Shown here in pieces: positions 27,824 to 37,169 of a DNA stretch of 64,000 nt. The stretch is from Herbaspirillum sp. RTI4 (GTDB taxonomy: Bacteria; Pseudomonadota; Gammaproteobacteria; Burkholderiales; Burkholderiaceae_D), in the NCBI RefSeq assembly GCF_034313965.1, contig NZ_JAVIWQ010000002.1, forward strand, positions 682,001-746,000, given 5' to 3'. The notes below the pieces were generated by a model that was given only the letters and a program-made list of their open reading frames with translations, searched no databases and was not told the DNA's origin. The first letter of the stretch is position 1. Every line of letters starts with the position of its first letter. A program made the position numbers and the translations under genes.

Positions 27824-29839
27824 TTACCGCGACCCTGTCGCCGCCGCATTGAGCAACTCCCGCAATCCGCTGGCGCGCTCTGTGCGTCGGCGGATGGCTT
27901 CTTCCAGCATTGCTGACTGCGGCGACACCAGCGTAAAGCCAGCACGCGCCCGCGTGATACCGGTGTACACCAGTTCCCGCGTCAGCACCGGCGTCGAAAC
28001 CGAGGGCAGCACCAGCACCGTATGGCGGAATTCCGAACCCTGCGCTTTATGCACCGTCAGCGCATACGCCGTAGCGACATAGCGCAAACGCGTCGCCAGT
28101 ACACTGCGTACCGACTCGCCATCGAGAAAGTAAACCCGCAAAGCCTGTGGTCGCAGCGGGTCCGGCAAAGCCACGCCGATATCGCCGTTATAGACACCGG
28201 TTCCGGAATCGTTGCGCCCCACCATTACCGGCCGACCGGCATACCACTCACCGCGCTTGGCAATTAATCCGACGCTATCCAATTCCTTTTCAATCGCCAG
28301 ATTGAGGCCGGCCACGCCCCAGTCGCCTTCGCGCACCGCGCACAAAATACGGAAAGTATCGAAGGCCAGCAACAGCGTTTTCGCCCAGGCTTCGTAGTCG
28401 GCCTGACTCACATCAACAGGGCGCTGCGCCAGCAATTCCAGATAGGCGCGATAACCGCCGGTCGCACCGGCACGGCCTTGCAAGACCAGATCCAGTACAT
28501 CGCGCTGTTGCGCTTGCTCCAACCAAAAGAGCGCTCCCGTACTGTCGTCGCGCAGACAGGCTGTCGCAGCAACGGCGTCGCCGCGATTGACCGCCAGCGC
28601 CAGCGCACCGATGGGTTCGCTAAAACGACGCACCTGACGCAGCATCACCGTTTGCTGCGCCAACGTCCCGGCGTCGCCCAGAAATTCCGACCCCGGCTGC
28701 TCGCCGCAGCTTGCTTCCAGATAGGCGACGGTATTCGCGTCATAGCCACCCGCTTCCGCATCGCGGCAGAGATCGCCCAGCACCGCCCCGGCTTCCACCG
28801 ACGCCAGCTGATCTTTATCGCCAAGCAGAATCAGCATCGCCCCGACCGGCAGCGCCGCCAGCAGCGCCGCCATCATTTCCAGATGCACCATCGACGCCTC
28901 ATCCACAATCAGCACATCCACTTCCAGGGGATGTCCGGCGTGATGGATAAAACTGCGCGTATCACCGCGTGCGCCCAGCAAACTGTGCAGCGTGCGCGCC
29001 GAGCCTATGCGCTCTGCCAGCGCCGCCAGCGGCAGTGCCGCGCCCACGCGTTGATCCAGTTCTTGCAGCGCGCCATCGATGGCTTGTTTCAGCCGCGCCG
29101 CCGCCTTGCCGGTCGGTGCCGCCAGCGCCACCCGCAATTGCTGCGGCTGAGACGACATCGCAAACAGCAGCGCCAGCAGCCGCGCCACGGTATAGGTTTT
29201 ACCCGTGCCGGGGCCACCGGTGATGATGGATACGCCACTGCGCAAGGCAATGGCGCAGGCGATTTTTTGCCAGTCCGTATCGTCATTCTGCTCGCTGGCG
29301 CTTGGTGCCTGATCGAACAGTTTTCCCAGCCAGTTCCGCGCAGCAGCCGTATCGACGACACGCGCTTGCGCCGCCCGCTCGATCAGCGCACGCGCCACCA
29401 GCGACTCATCGCGCCAGTAGCGGCGCAGATACAAGCGGTCGCCATCGAGTACCAACGGTTGCTGGCCATCCTCCGCACCGGCTTGCAATACCTGTGCTGC
29501 GGAGGTCAGCGCCACGCGCCAAGCGGCAAGACTCTCCGGCAGCGTACCGCTGGCCGCGCACAGGTCTTGCCATTGCGTGGCATTCCACTCCAGCAAGGCA
29601 GCCGGATCGTCCGCCAGAAAATCCAGTCGCAGACAACTATGCCCGCGCCGTTCGAGTTCAGACAGCACGGCGCAGGCCACCGTCTGTGCCGGCGCAGTCA
29701 TGCCCAGCGTTCCCATGAAACGCGCAAAAGCGCTGGACAGGCGGCTGAGCAAGCCCTGATCGGCATAGCTGTCCAGTAAGTCCAGCAAAGGCAAGGCGGC
29801 GGGGAGTTCGAGAGCCTGGTGTTGGAGCGCTTGATTCAT
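27824..29839 (-). CDS. recD: RecBCD enzyme subunit RecD (5'-3' helicase)
   Basis: RecD is the fast 5'-3' helicase of the RecBCD double-strand-break repair enzyme. The 671-residue product carries the Walker A motif GGPGTGKTYTVARLLALL, the DEAS motif (VDVLIVDEASMV), the LLGDKDQLASVEAG segment and the C-terminal YALTVHKAQGSEF and YTGITRA helicase motifs. The ATG at 29839 overlaps the recB stop by 4 bases; the open frame 42 codons further upstream lies inside recB and is ignored. Third gene of the recC-recB-recD operon. Confidence 0.96.
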   Translation of the reverse strand: MNQALQHQALELPAALPLLDLLDSYADQGLLSRLSSAFARFMGTLGMTAPAQTVACAVLSELERRGHSCLRLDFLADDPAALLEWNATQWQDLCAASGTLPESLAAWRVALTSAAQVLQAGAEDGQQPLVLDGDRLYLRRYWRDESLVARALIERAAQARVVDTAAARNWLGKLFDQAPSASEQNDDTDWQKIACAIALRSGVSIITGGPGTGKTYTVARLLALLFAMSSQPQQLRVALAAPTGKAAARLKQAIDGALQELDQRVGAALPLAALAERIGSARTLHSLLGARGDTRSFIHHAGHPLEVDVLIVDEASMVHLEMMAALLAALPVGAMLILLGDKDQLASVEAGAVLGDLCRDAEAGGYDANTVAYLEASCGEQPGSEFLGDAGTLAQQTVMLRQVRRFSEPIGALALAVNRGDAVAATACLRDDSTGALFWLEQAQQRDVLDLVLQGRAGATGGYRAYLELLAQRPVDVSQADYEAWAKTLLLAFDTFRILCAVREGDWGVAGLNLAIEKELDSVGLIAKRGEWYAGRPVMVGRNDSGTGVYNGDIGVALPDPLRPQALRVYFLDGESVRSVLATRLRYVATAYALTVHKAQGSEFRHTVLVLPSVSTPVLTRELVYTGITRARAGFTLVSPQSAMLEEAIRRRTERASGLRELLNAAATGSR

Positions 29840-32800
29840 GGTGTCGTGATGTCGTCGGAGTTGCCCAGCAATACGTCCAGCGCATCGAGCAGGGCGGGCG
29901 GCGTGGCTAAGTGATAGCAACCGTGCGTCGTGGTGTTGGCGATGCCGCGCAGAAACAAGAAACATGCGCCGCCAAGTTGCCGTTCCGGGTCATAGGCCGC
30001 ACCCAGACGGCTTTTCAGCAGACGGTGCAGCGCCAGCGCATACAACGCCCCCTGAATGTCGTAGCGATGCGCTGCCATGGCGGTCGTCAGCGCAGCGGGA
30101 TGATAGGCCGCGTCGTTAGGGCCCAGCGCGTTCGATTTGTAATCGAGCACCCAGTAACGGCCGTCGCGCTCGAACACCAGGTCGATGAATCCCTTGAGCA
30201 TGCCGTGCAGCTGGCGCGGCGGCAATGCCGGACGCGCGACTTGTTCCAGCAGATGTTGCCGGGACAGTCGATCCAGCGCCAGACTTTGCAGTCGCTCGCT
30301 GGGAAACCAGAATTCCATTTCCGGCGTCGTGGCCGCCAGATCGCACAGCGATGCGCCCAACGGCGGCAGCGGCGCGACGGCAATGGCACGCAGCCAGGCG
30401 ATTGCGTCTTCTTGCCGATGTCCCCATCCGGCGCGGGTAATGCGGGCAGTCAGCCGCGCCTCGAATTGGGCATCCTCAATGCAGCGAAAGCCCGTCGGTT
30501 CCTGTGCCATCCATTGCAGCTGCTCATGCAGAAACAAGCCCGGCAGCGTGCCGCGCGGAAAGCGATGCCAGGGCGCATTTTGCGGTGGTAGTTGCGGTGA
30601 TAGTTGCGGTGACGGTTGCGCTGAATTCGCCTTGTTGTCGTTCGCGCCTTCGTCGCTTGTTCCCTCTTCTTCGCCTTCAAGCAAATGCGCTTCCAGCGCC
30701 CGGGTCGGCGCAGCGAGCGGCAAAGCCCCCAGCGATCGGGTAAGCGAGGTAAAACTGTCGACTTGCCAGTCGCGCTCGAAGCGGGCGCTGTACACGGCGT
30801 TGGCATCGTCCCGCAGCGGCAGCCGCTTTGTCATGCGCGCCAATCGGGTGCGCGCAAAGGGCGGCGTGACGGTATCGATGTGGATATCGTCGCAGCCGCC
30901 GCGCAGCGCCTGCAAATACGGTGCCACTTGCTCCGCTGCCAATGCCGCCCCACCCGCCATCAGATAGCCCAGCGCCGATTCCGCCAGCCGCGTCGCGCCA
31001 TTGCTGCCGCGAGGAATGGCCGCGACGCCTAGCCACAAGGCATGGCGCGCGCGCGTCAGGGCCACGTACAGCAGCCGCAGCGCTTCTTCCATGCGCGCCT
31101 TCTCGGCCAGCGCCAGCATGTCGTCGGACAGGCGCAGATCGAGCTGGTGCTTGCCGTCGGCATCGGTATATTCGAAAAATTGTTTGTTCTGTTTTTTTAC
31201 CGGCTGAGCGCTGACGGCGAAGGGCAGATAGACCAGCGGATATTCCAGCCCTTTGGCCTTGTGGACAGTCACCACCTTGACCAGCGCCGCATCGCTTTCC
31301 AGCCGCAAAATCCGTTCGTCGCCGGGAGCGGATTCCACCGCGATCTGTTCGCTCAGCCAGCGGATCAGGGCTTGCTCGCCTTCCAGTTGCTGACTGGCTA
31401 CTTGCAGCAATTCGGCCAGATGCAGCAGATTGGTCAGACGGCGTTCGCCGCCCGTTTCGCGCAACAGGCGCGCCGGCAATTGCAGTTCGTGGATAAAGCG
31501 CCGCAGCATCGCCAGCACACCCTGACGCTGCCAGACCAGATGCAATTGCTTGAGTTGCTCCACCCGGGTTTCCCACGCCAGATCGTCGCTGGCCAGTTCG
31601 GCCAGTTGCGGCAGCGACAAGGCCGCCGTACCGGTGGCGAAGGCAGCGTGCGCCAGCGCATCGTCCAGCGGATTGGCCAGCGCATGCAGCCAGCGCAGCA
31701 GATCGGCTGCTTCCTTGCTGCGCATGACCGAATCGGAATCCGACAAATAGACGCTGGCCACGCCGCGTTGCTGCAAGGCCTGACGTACTGCGGCGGCTTC
31801 AAAGCGGGTGCCGACCAGAATGGCAATGTCGGCCGGTTGCAGGCGCGTGAAAGCGTCGGCGCTCTGGAAACCGGCGGCGGTATCGTTGAGCAAACCGACA
31901 ATGTGTTCGGCGCACTGCGCAGAGAAAAATTCGAGGTAGGCGGATTTGTCGAGATCGTTGGCCTCCAGGTGCCAGAACGTCAGTGCAGCGACCTTGCCGG
32001 CGCTGCTCACTAAGTGTTCGGCGCGACCGCGCGCGGCCACTGGCGCGAACGGCAGTGGATTGTGCAGGCCGTCACGGAAACGGAATGCGCCGGGAGGAAA
32101 ACCGGCATCCCCGGCATCCCCTTCCGCACGCAGAAAGAGACGATTGACCGCGCCCACCAGTGCATGGCTGGAACGGAAATTGGTTGCCAGCACGTAATGC
32201 CGTCCGGCCGTCGCTGCACGTGCCGCCAGATAGCTGTGGATGTCTGCGCCGCGAAAGCCGTAGATCGATTGCTTGGGGTCGCCGATCAGCAGCAGCGCGC
32301 TGTCGGCATTGTTGGCCGCGACCTGATACAGCAGATCGAAAATACAGTACTGGTCGGGCGAGGTGTCCTGAAACTCATCGATCATCGCCACCGGATATTG
32401 CGCCACGATGCGCGCCCGTAAGGCCACGCCGTTATCGCCCTGCAAGGCCTCTTTCAGACGCGTGAGCAGGTCGGCGAAACCGAATTGTCCGTCGCGTTCC
32501 TTGAGTGTTGCGATGCGTTGCGCAATGCTCACGGCGGCGTGGCGCTTGAGTGCATGCGACAGCGGTTCGAGTGCGTCCAGCGTTGCGCGCAGGAGGGGCA
32601 GGGCATCGAAATCGGCAGGGATGTCGGCGGACTTGTTTTTGCTGAACGCATCGAGTATGCCGTCGGCGCACAGGCGCTTCCAGGCGGTGTCGTTAAATAG
32701 TTTGGCGTCCGGCCGTTCAGCGTCGGGGTCGTTCGCCCAACTGCGTAGCGCATCGAACCAGCCGATGGCTTTGTCCAGTTTTAGTTTGTTGCCGTTAAAT

Positions 32801-33660
32801 ATTTTTGGATCGGCCGCGACTTGCGCCGCGATCCACGCCTGCATGCGATCGGCGCGCGCTGGCCATTCGGCTTTGAGCGGTGCCAGCACGGCTTGCCGTT
32901 GAATCTGATGCGCGGCAATCAGCGCTCCCAGCGACGTCGGCTCTTGCGGCCCGAACAGCGTGGCGCGTTTCACCAGCTCTTTCAGGCTCGGCAGTAGGGC
33001 CGGTAAATTTTTCCAGCATAGTGTGACTTGCTGCAAGGTCGCACCGGACAAGGGATAGACCTGTTGCCGCCAGTAATCGCGCGCAGCATCGCCGAACAGA
33101 GCGGATTCGTCGGCCAGTAATTCTTCGTCGAACAGACTGCCGCTGTCGAACGCGTGTTCGCGCAGCATGCGCTGGCACCAGGCGTCGATGGTGAAGATGG
33201 CCGCTTCGTCCATCGTTTCCGCCGCCAGCATCAAACGGTGGGCGGCTTGTTCGCGTACGGTGCCGGAGGGATGTTCGGTCAGCAATTGTTGCAGGAAGTG
33301 GTCGCTGCCGGGGACATCGGCTTCGCCACGGAAACAGCGCGCCGCATCGACCAGCCGTTCCCGTACCCGATCCGATAATTCGCGGGTAGCGGCGCGGGTA
33401 AAGGTCATCACCAGAATTTCCGACGGCAGCAAGGGCCGGGGGAAGGCCTGCGTCGCGCCGTGTCCCAGCACCAGCCGCAAATACAGCGCGGCGATGGTCC
33501 AGGTTTTGCCGGTACCGGCGCTGGCTTCGATGAGGCGCGAACCGTGCAAGGGGAAAATCAGTGCATCTAATGCTATTGGGGTGATCGGGGCAATGGGTGC
33601 GATGGCGTCGGTGTCCGTTGCGGATGCTTCATTGCGCTCAGTGAGCGGTAAGGACGTCAT
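29836..33660 (-). CDS. recB: RecBCD enzyme subunit RecB (3'-5' helicase and nuclease)
   Basis: The 1274-residue product has the UvrD-type helicase core starting with Walker A ASAGTGKT at 46-53, the DEFQDTSPDQY and GDPKQSIYGFRGAD motifs, VVTVHKAKGLEYPLVY and ALTRARHALWLG, then a C-terminal nuclease domain with LKGFIDLVFERDGRYWVLDYKSN containing the catalytic Asp and Lys. The N-terminus has a low-complexity IAPIAPITPIA stretch. A linker before the nuclease part contains imperfect 12-base repeats (SPQLSPQLPPQ). Overlaps recC and recD by 4 bases each. Confidence 0.97.
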   Translation of the reverse strand: MTSLPLTERNEASATDTDAIAPIAPITPIALDALIFPLHGSRLIEASAGTGKTWTIAALYLRLVLGHGATQAFPRPLLPSEILVMTFTRAATRELSDRVRERLVDAARCFRGEADVPGSDHFLQQLLTEHPSGTVREQAAHRLMLAAETMDEAAIFTIDAWCQRMLREHAFDSGSLFDEELLADESALFGDAARDYWRQQVYPLSGATLQQVTLCWKNLPALLPSLKELVKRATLFGPQEPTSLGALIAAHQIQRQAVLAPLKAEWPARADRMQAWIAAQVAADPKIFNGNKLKLDKAIGWFDALRSWANDPDAERPDAKLFNDTAWKRLCADGILDAFSKNKSADIPADFDALPLLRATLDALEPLSHALKRHAAVSIAQRIATLKERDGQFGFADLLTRLKEALQGDNGVALRARIVAQYPVAMIDEFQDTSPDQYCIFDLLYQVAANNADSALLLIGDPKQSIYGFRGADIHSYLAARAATAGRHYVLATNFRSSHALVGAVNRLFLRAEGDAGDAGFPPGAFRFRDGLHNPLPFAPVAARGRAEHLVSSAGKVAALTFWHLEANDLDKSAYLEFFSAQCAEHIVGLLNDTAAGFQSADAFTRLQPADIAILVGTRFEAAAVRQALQQRGVASVYLSDSDSVMRSKEAADLLRWLHALANPLDDALAHAAFATGTAALSLPQLAELASDDLAWETRVEQLKQLHLVWQRQGVLAMLRRFIHELQLPARLLRETGGERRLTNLLHLAELLQVASQQLEGEQALIRWLSEQIAVESAPGDERILRLESDAALVKVVTVHKAKGLEYPLVYLPFAVSAQPVKKQNKQFFEYTDADGKHQLDLRLSDDMLALAEKARMEEALRLLYVALTRARHALWLGVAAIPRGSNGATRLAESALGYLMAGGAALAAEQVAPYLQALRGGCDDIHIDTVTPPFARTRLARMTKRLPLRDDANAVYSARFERDWQVDSFTSLTRSLGALPLAAPTRALEAHLLEGEEEGTSDEGANDNKANSAQPSPQLSPQLPPQNAPWHRFPRGTLPGLFLHEQLQWMAQEPTGFRCIEDAQFEARLTARITRAGWGHRQEDAIAWLRAIAVAPLPPLGASLCDLAATTPEMEFWFPSERLQSLALDRLSRQHLLEQVARPALPPRQLHGMLKGFIDLVFERDGRYWVLDYKSNALGPNDAAYHPAALTTAMAAHRYDIQGALYALALHRLLKSRLGAAYDPERQLGGACFLFLRGIANTTTHGCYHLATPPALLDALDVLLGNSDDITTP
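30581..30620. repeat. Imperfect 12-base tandem repeats inside recB
   Basis: About three copies of TGCGGTGATAGT (with variants GGTAGT and GACGGT) run in frame and encode Pro-Gln-Leu/Pro-Ser units in the linker that joins the helicase part to the nuclease domain of RecB. Length change would stay in frame. Confidence 0.75.
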
Positions 33661-36600
33661 GCTGCTTGCTCTCCCTCGTTGGTGTGGTCGGCGCTGTCAT
33701 CTGCCGCAGAGTCCAGCGACATCATCGTAGTCTGCGTTTTCATCCAGTCCAGCAGCGGTTGATACAGACGGTCGGCATAGTCTTCCCAGCCGGTTTGCGC
33801 GCGCAGGGTGGCGAAATCAGGCCACAAGCGATCCAGACAGGGTTCTTGTTCGACCTCGCCGGTGCGCTGATAGCCGCCCTCATAAGTGAGGCGGGCCGCC
33901 GAGTCAGATTTGTCGCTGGCAAGCCAATTGAGCGTTGTTTGGCGGGCGACGGGCAAGGGCGCATCCATCCCGGCGCGATAGCCGTCGAGCAGCGCGGAGA
34001 GCGTGGCACGCGCGGCTTCCGTTTCCAGCGGATGCAATCGGACAATAGCGTCGCGCCCTACCAGATGGCCGCTCAGCACCACGCCGGAGGCCGCTGCCGC
34101 CAGTTGTCGCAGCCACGGAGAGATCAGTTTATCGGCGCGCAATACGCCGTCTTTGTCGAGCAGTTTGCTGGCGCTGAGCTGACGCCAGATCAGTTGACCG
34201 TGTTCATTTTGTCGCAAGGGACTGAGCCAGTCTTCGAGGTGCAAGTCGCCGTGGAGCAATCCGAATGGGCGACGTTCGGCTTCCTGCGCGTAACGCTGGC
34301 CGAGTTGCAGCCAGGCGCGTCGCGTGGGCAGTAGCAATTGCACCAGTTGCTGCTGCCATTGCTGGCCGCTGGCACCGATGGGCAAGACGCCGCAGCGCGC
34401 CAGATGCGCCACGCGCAGTCTGAGCGTGGCCTCGGTATCGTCCGGGTTTTCTTCGCTGCCGTCATCGGCCAGCAGTTGTTCGGCGATGTCGTACAGCGGC
34501 AGTCCCTGAAGTTCGAAGGGTTCGTCGTCCTCGCCATCGGCCTCGTCTTTATCGAAACGGACGACCAGTCGCTGGCGGAAAAAATAATTGACCGGTTGTC
34601 GCAGGAAAGACCCCAGATCGGTCAGCGACAAGCGCGGGTGGGCGCTGCTGTCAAACAGCGGGACAGCGAGCGGCACACTGCCGCCAGTGTCTTGCGCCGG
34701 GTCCTCAGGCGTGCGGTGCGCCGCCTGCCATTCGCGGGCGTGAGACGGCAAGCCGCCTTCCTCGAAATAGCGACGACTAAAGGCTTGCAGCGGGTGTTCG
34801 GTCGTCAGCGCGGCGGGTTCGATGCCCCAGCCGTCGCGCAGATAATCGCGTAGCTGCGATACCAGTACCGACGGCGGTTGTTCGCTGTTGTCGCGCACAT
34901 GGCGACCGGCCCAGCTGATGTAGAGCTTGCGGCGCGCCGCCAGCAGCGCTTCCAGCATCAGGTAACGGTCGTCGTCGCGGCGGGCGCGGTCGCCTGGACG
35001 GGACAGACTGGCTTGCGCCAGCAGATCGAAATCGTTGCGCGGCGCGCGGCGCGGATAGTCGCCGTCGTTCATGCCAAGCAGACAGACTACGGGAAAGGGA
35101 ATGGCGCGCATCGGCATCAGGGTGCAGAAGGTGACGCCGCCGGAGACGAATTTGTGTTCCAGCGTTTCTTCATCAATCGCGCCTAGCCAGGCTTCGCGCA
35201 GCACGCTGGCGCTGACGGCTTCGTCGAACGTGGCGCTGTCGCAGGCTTCCAGCCAGCGTTGCAGCGATTCGTGCAGACGGGTCAGGGTCAGTCGGTCGTG
35301 TTCGGTGTCGGTCTTGAAAAAAGCGTGCAGCAGTTGTCGTGCGTGTTGCCCCCATTCTTTCGGGCTGCGGTCTTGCGCCAGCGTAGCGCGCCAGACAATC
35401 AGGGCGTCGATCAGCTGTGCCAGCGAACCGGCCAGTCCCGCTTCCAGTCCGCCGACCTCAGCGTAGGGAGCGATGCCGTCGAAGGCCTCGCCGTTGCCGC
35501 TGGCGTAACCGAGCAGCATGCGACGCAGGCCGAAAATCCAGGCGTTTTGTTCGCCCGCTGCGCCCAGTCCTAGCGCCTTGCGGTGGGCGCTGTCGAGTCC
35601 CCAGCGCACGCCGCTGCCTTCCATCCATTGCGTCAGACGCGGCAAATCGTCCGGCGTCAGGCCAAAGCGCGCCGCCAGTGCGGGCACGTCGAGCAGATCG
35701 CGGATTTCGCTTTGCCGACAGCGTTGTTGCGGCAGGCGCAGCAGCCAGTCCAGCGCCATCAGCAAGGGATCGATGCCGCGCTCCCGGACATCGCCAATGA
35801 CGAAGGGGATGCGGCGTGCATCGTGGCGACCGTACTGGTCGAACACGGCCAGAATCGCCGGCGAGAACACTTCGATGTCCGGCACCATCACTACGATGTC
35901 GCGTGGTTTCAGATATGGCATGGCGGCAAACCAGCACAGCAATTGATCGTGCAGCACTTCGACTTCGCGCTGCGCGCTGTGCGCGACGTGGAATTCCACC
36001 GAGCGGTCGTCCGCCGCCAGCGGCTGCTGCGCAAAGCGGCTGTGTTCGTCCAGCGGCAGCATGTCGCGCACGGCGCTTTGTATTTGTTGCAGCAGGGTCT
36101 CGCCCGGCTCTTCGGTAAACAGGTCAATGCGCAGATTGGCGAAGCGGGCGCGGCTGTCCTCGGCGTTGTCGAAGTCGTCCAGCATGCGGATGAAGTCGCG
36201 TCCTTGCCGGCCCCATGCCGCCAGCAGCGGATGGCTGTGGGCATGGACTTGTTCCAGCGGCAGCGCGGCCAGATCGCGGCCGTGGCGCTGTTGCTGACGT
36301 TTGCGTTCGGCTTTGAGCAGATCGCGTCCGGCGATGATGTCGCCCCAGTAGTACTGGCAGGGATTGGGAATGGCCAGCAGCACTTGCGTATGCGCGGCCA
36401 GTGCGGCCAGTGCTTCCAGCGTTTGCAGCGGCAAGGCGGAAACGCCGAACAAGACGATGCGACGCGGCAAGGGCATGGCCGGCGTTTGCTGCGCTTCGAT
36501 GGCATTCAGGAAACGATGATGAACGGTGGCGCGGCCTTGCTCCGGGCCTTCGGCGGCGGGGAGGGAGTGCAGTACGGCGCGCCAGAGTTGCGCCTGCCAG

Positions 36601-37133
36601 CGCTGATCGTCGGCCAGCGGCAGCGCGGCGCCCTGAGCGCGTTGCACCTGATCAATGCCCTTGGCCCAGTCACTGAGCCAGTCGGCGCGGTAGACCTGAT
36701 ATTGGTCGAACAAATCGGCCAGCCGTTGCGCCAGTTGCAGGCGACGCTCGGGTTTGCCGTCGCGCAGAAAATAGCGCAAGGGAGCGAAGTCCTCGTGTTT
36801 GAGCAAGCCCGGCAGCAGTTGCATCAGACGCCAGGTCAGCGGTGCTTTGTCCAGCGCCGAGTGAGTCGGTACGGCGTCACCACCCAGCATGGCGCGATAG
36901 CTGCGCCACAGAAAACGCCCCGGTAATTCGATGCGGGTGGCCGCGCAAACGCCGAGGTCTTCGGCGATGGCGATTTTCAGCCATTCGGCCACACCGTTCG
37001 ATTGCACCAGAAAAATTGCTGGCTCCAGTGGGTCGAGCGGATTGTCGCGCAGCCACTGAAAGACGGCGGCGCGCAATTGTTCCAGCTGGTTGCTATGCAA
37101 TACCAGCAGACCGGGGACGATGGGAGTGGGCAT
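33657..37133 (-). CDS. recC: RecBCD enzyme subunit RecC
   Basis: RecC is the Chi-recognising scaffold of RecBCD. The 1158-residue product starts LLVLHSNQLEQLRAAVFQWL and has the family features VQSNGVAEWLKIAIAEDLGV, ELPGRFLWRSYRAMLG, VMVPDIEVFSPAI, PVVCLLGMNDGDYPRRAPRNDFDLL and RYLMLEALLAARRKLYISWAGRHVRDN, with an inactivated helicase-like fold. It is the first gene of the rec operon. It lies 36 bases from the opgD gene on the same strand, so read-through from opgD is possible. Confidence 0.95.
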   Translation of the reverse strand: MPTPIVPGLLVLHSNQLEQLRAAVFQWLRDNPLDPLEPAIFLVQSNGVAEWLKIAIAEDLGVCAATRIELPGRFLWRSYRAMLGGDAVPTHSALDKAPLTWRLMQLLPGLLKHEDFAPLRYFLRDGKPERRLQLAQRLADLFDQYQVYRADWLSDWAKGIDQVQRAQGAALPLADDQRWQAQLWRAVLHSLPAAEGPEQGRATVHHRFLNAIEAQQTPAMPLPRRIVLFGVSALPLQTLEALAALAAHTQVLLAIPNPCQYYWGDIIAGRDLLKAERKRQQQRHGRDLAALPLEQVHAHSHPLLAAWGRQGRDFIRMLDDFDNAEDSRARFANLRIDLFTEEPGETLLQQIQSAVRDMLPLDEHSRFAQQPLAADDRSVEFHVAHSAQREVEVLHDQLLCWFAAMPYLKPRDIVVMVPDIEVFSPAILAVFDQYGRHDARRIPFVIGDVRERGIDPLLMALDWLLRLPQQRCRQSEIRDLLDVPALAARFGLTPDDLPRLTQWMEGSGVRWGLDSAHRKALGLGAAGEQNAWIFGLRRMLLGYASGNGEAFDGIAPYAEVGGLEAGLAGSLAQLIDALIVWRATLAQDRSPKEWGQHARQLLHAFFKTDTEHDRLTLTRLHESLQRWLEACDSATFDEAVSASVLREAWLGAIDEETLEHKFVSGGVTFCTLMPMRAIPFPVVCLLGMNDGDYPRRAPRNDFDLLAQASLSRPGDRARRDDDRYLMLEALLAARRKLYISWAGRHVRDNSEQPPSVLVSQLRDYLRDGWGIEPAALTTEHPLQAFSRRYFEEGGLPSHAREWQAAHRTPEDPAQDTGGSVPLAVPLFDSSAHPRLSLTDLGSFLRQPVNYFFRQRLVVRFDKDEADGEDDEPFELQGLPLYDIAEQLLADDGSEENPDDTEATLRLRVAHLARCGVLPIGASGQQWQQQLVQLLLPTRRAWLQLGQRYAQEAERRPFGLLHGDLHLEDWLSPLRQNEHGQLIWRQLSASKLLDKDGVLRADKLISPWLRQLAAAASGVVLSGHLVGRDAIVRLHPLETEAARATLSALLDGYRAGMDAPLPVARQTTLNWLASDKSDSAARLTYEGGYQRTGEVEQEPCLDRLWPDFATLRAQTGWEDYADRLYQPLLDWMKTQTTMMSLDSAADDSADHTNEGEQAA

Positions 37134-37169
37134 AGTTGGGGGTGAGCTGGTTTAGCGGGTTGAACTGGT

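Noticed and set aside
35583..36926. Plus-strand frame of about 447 codons inside recC
   Set aside because: Shadow of recC with no family resemblance and no start signal. Similar frames inside recB and recD were dropped for the same reason.
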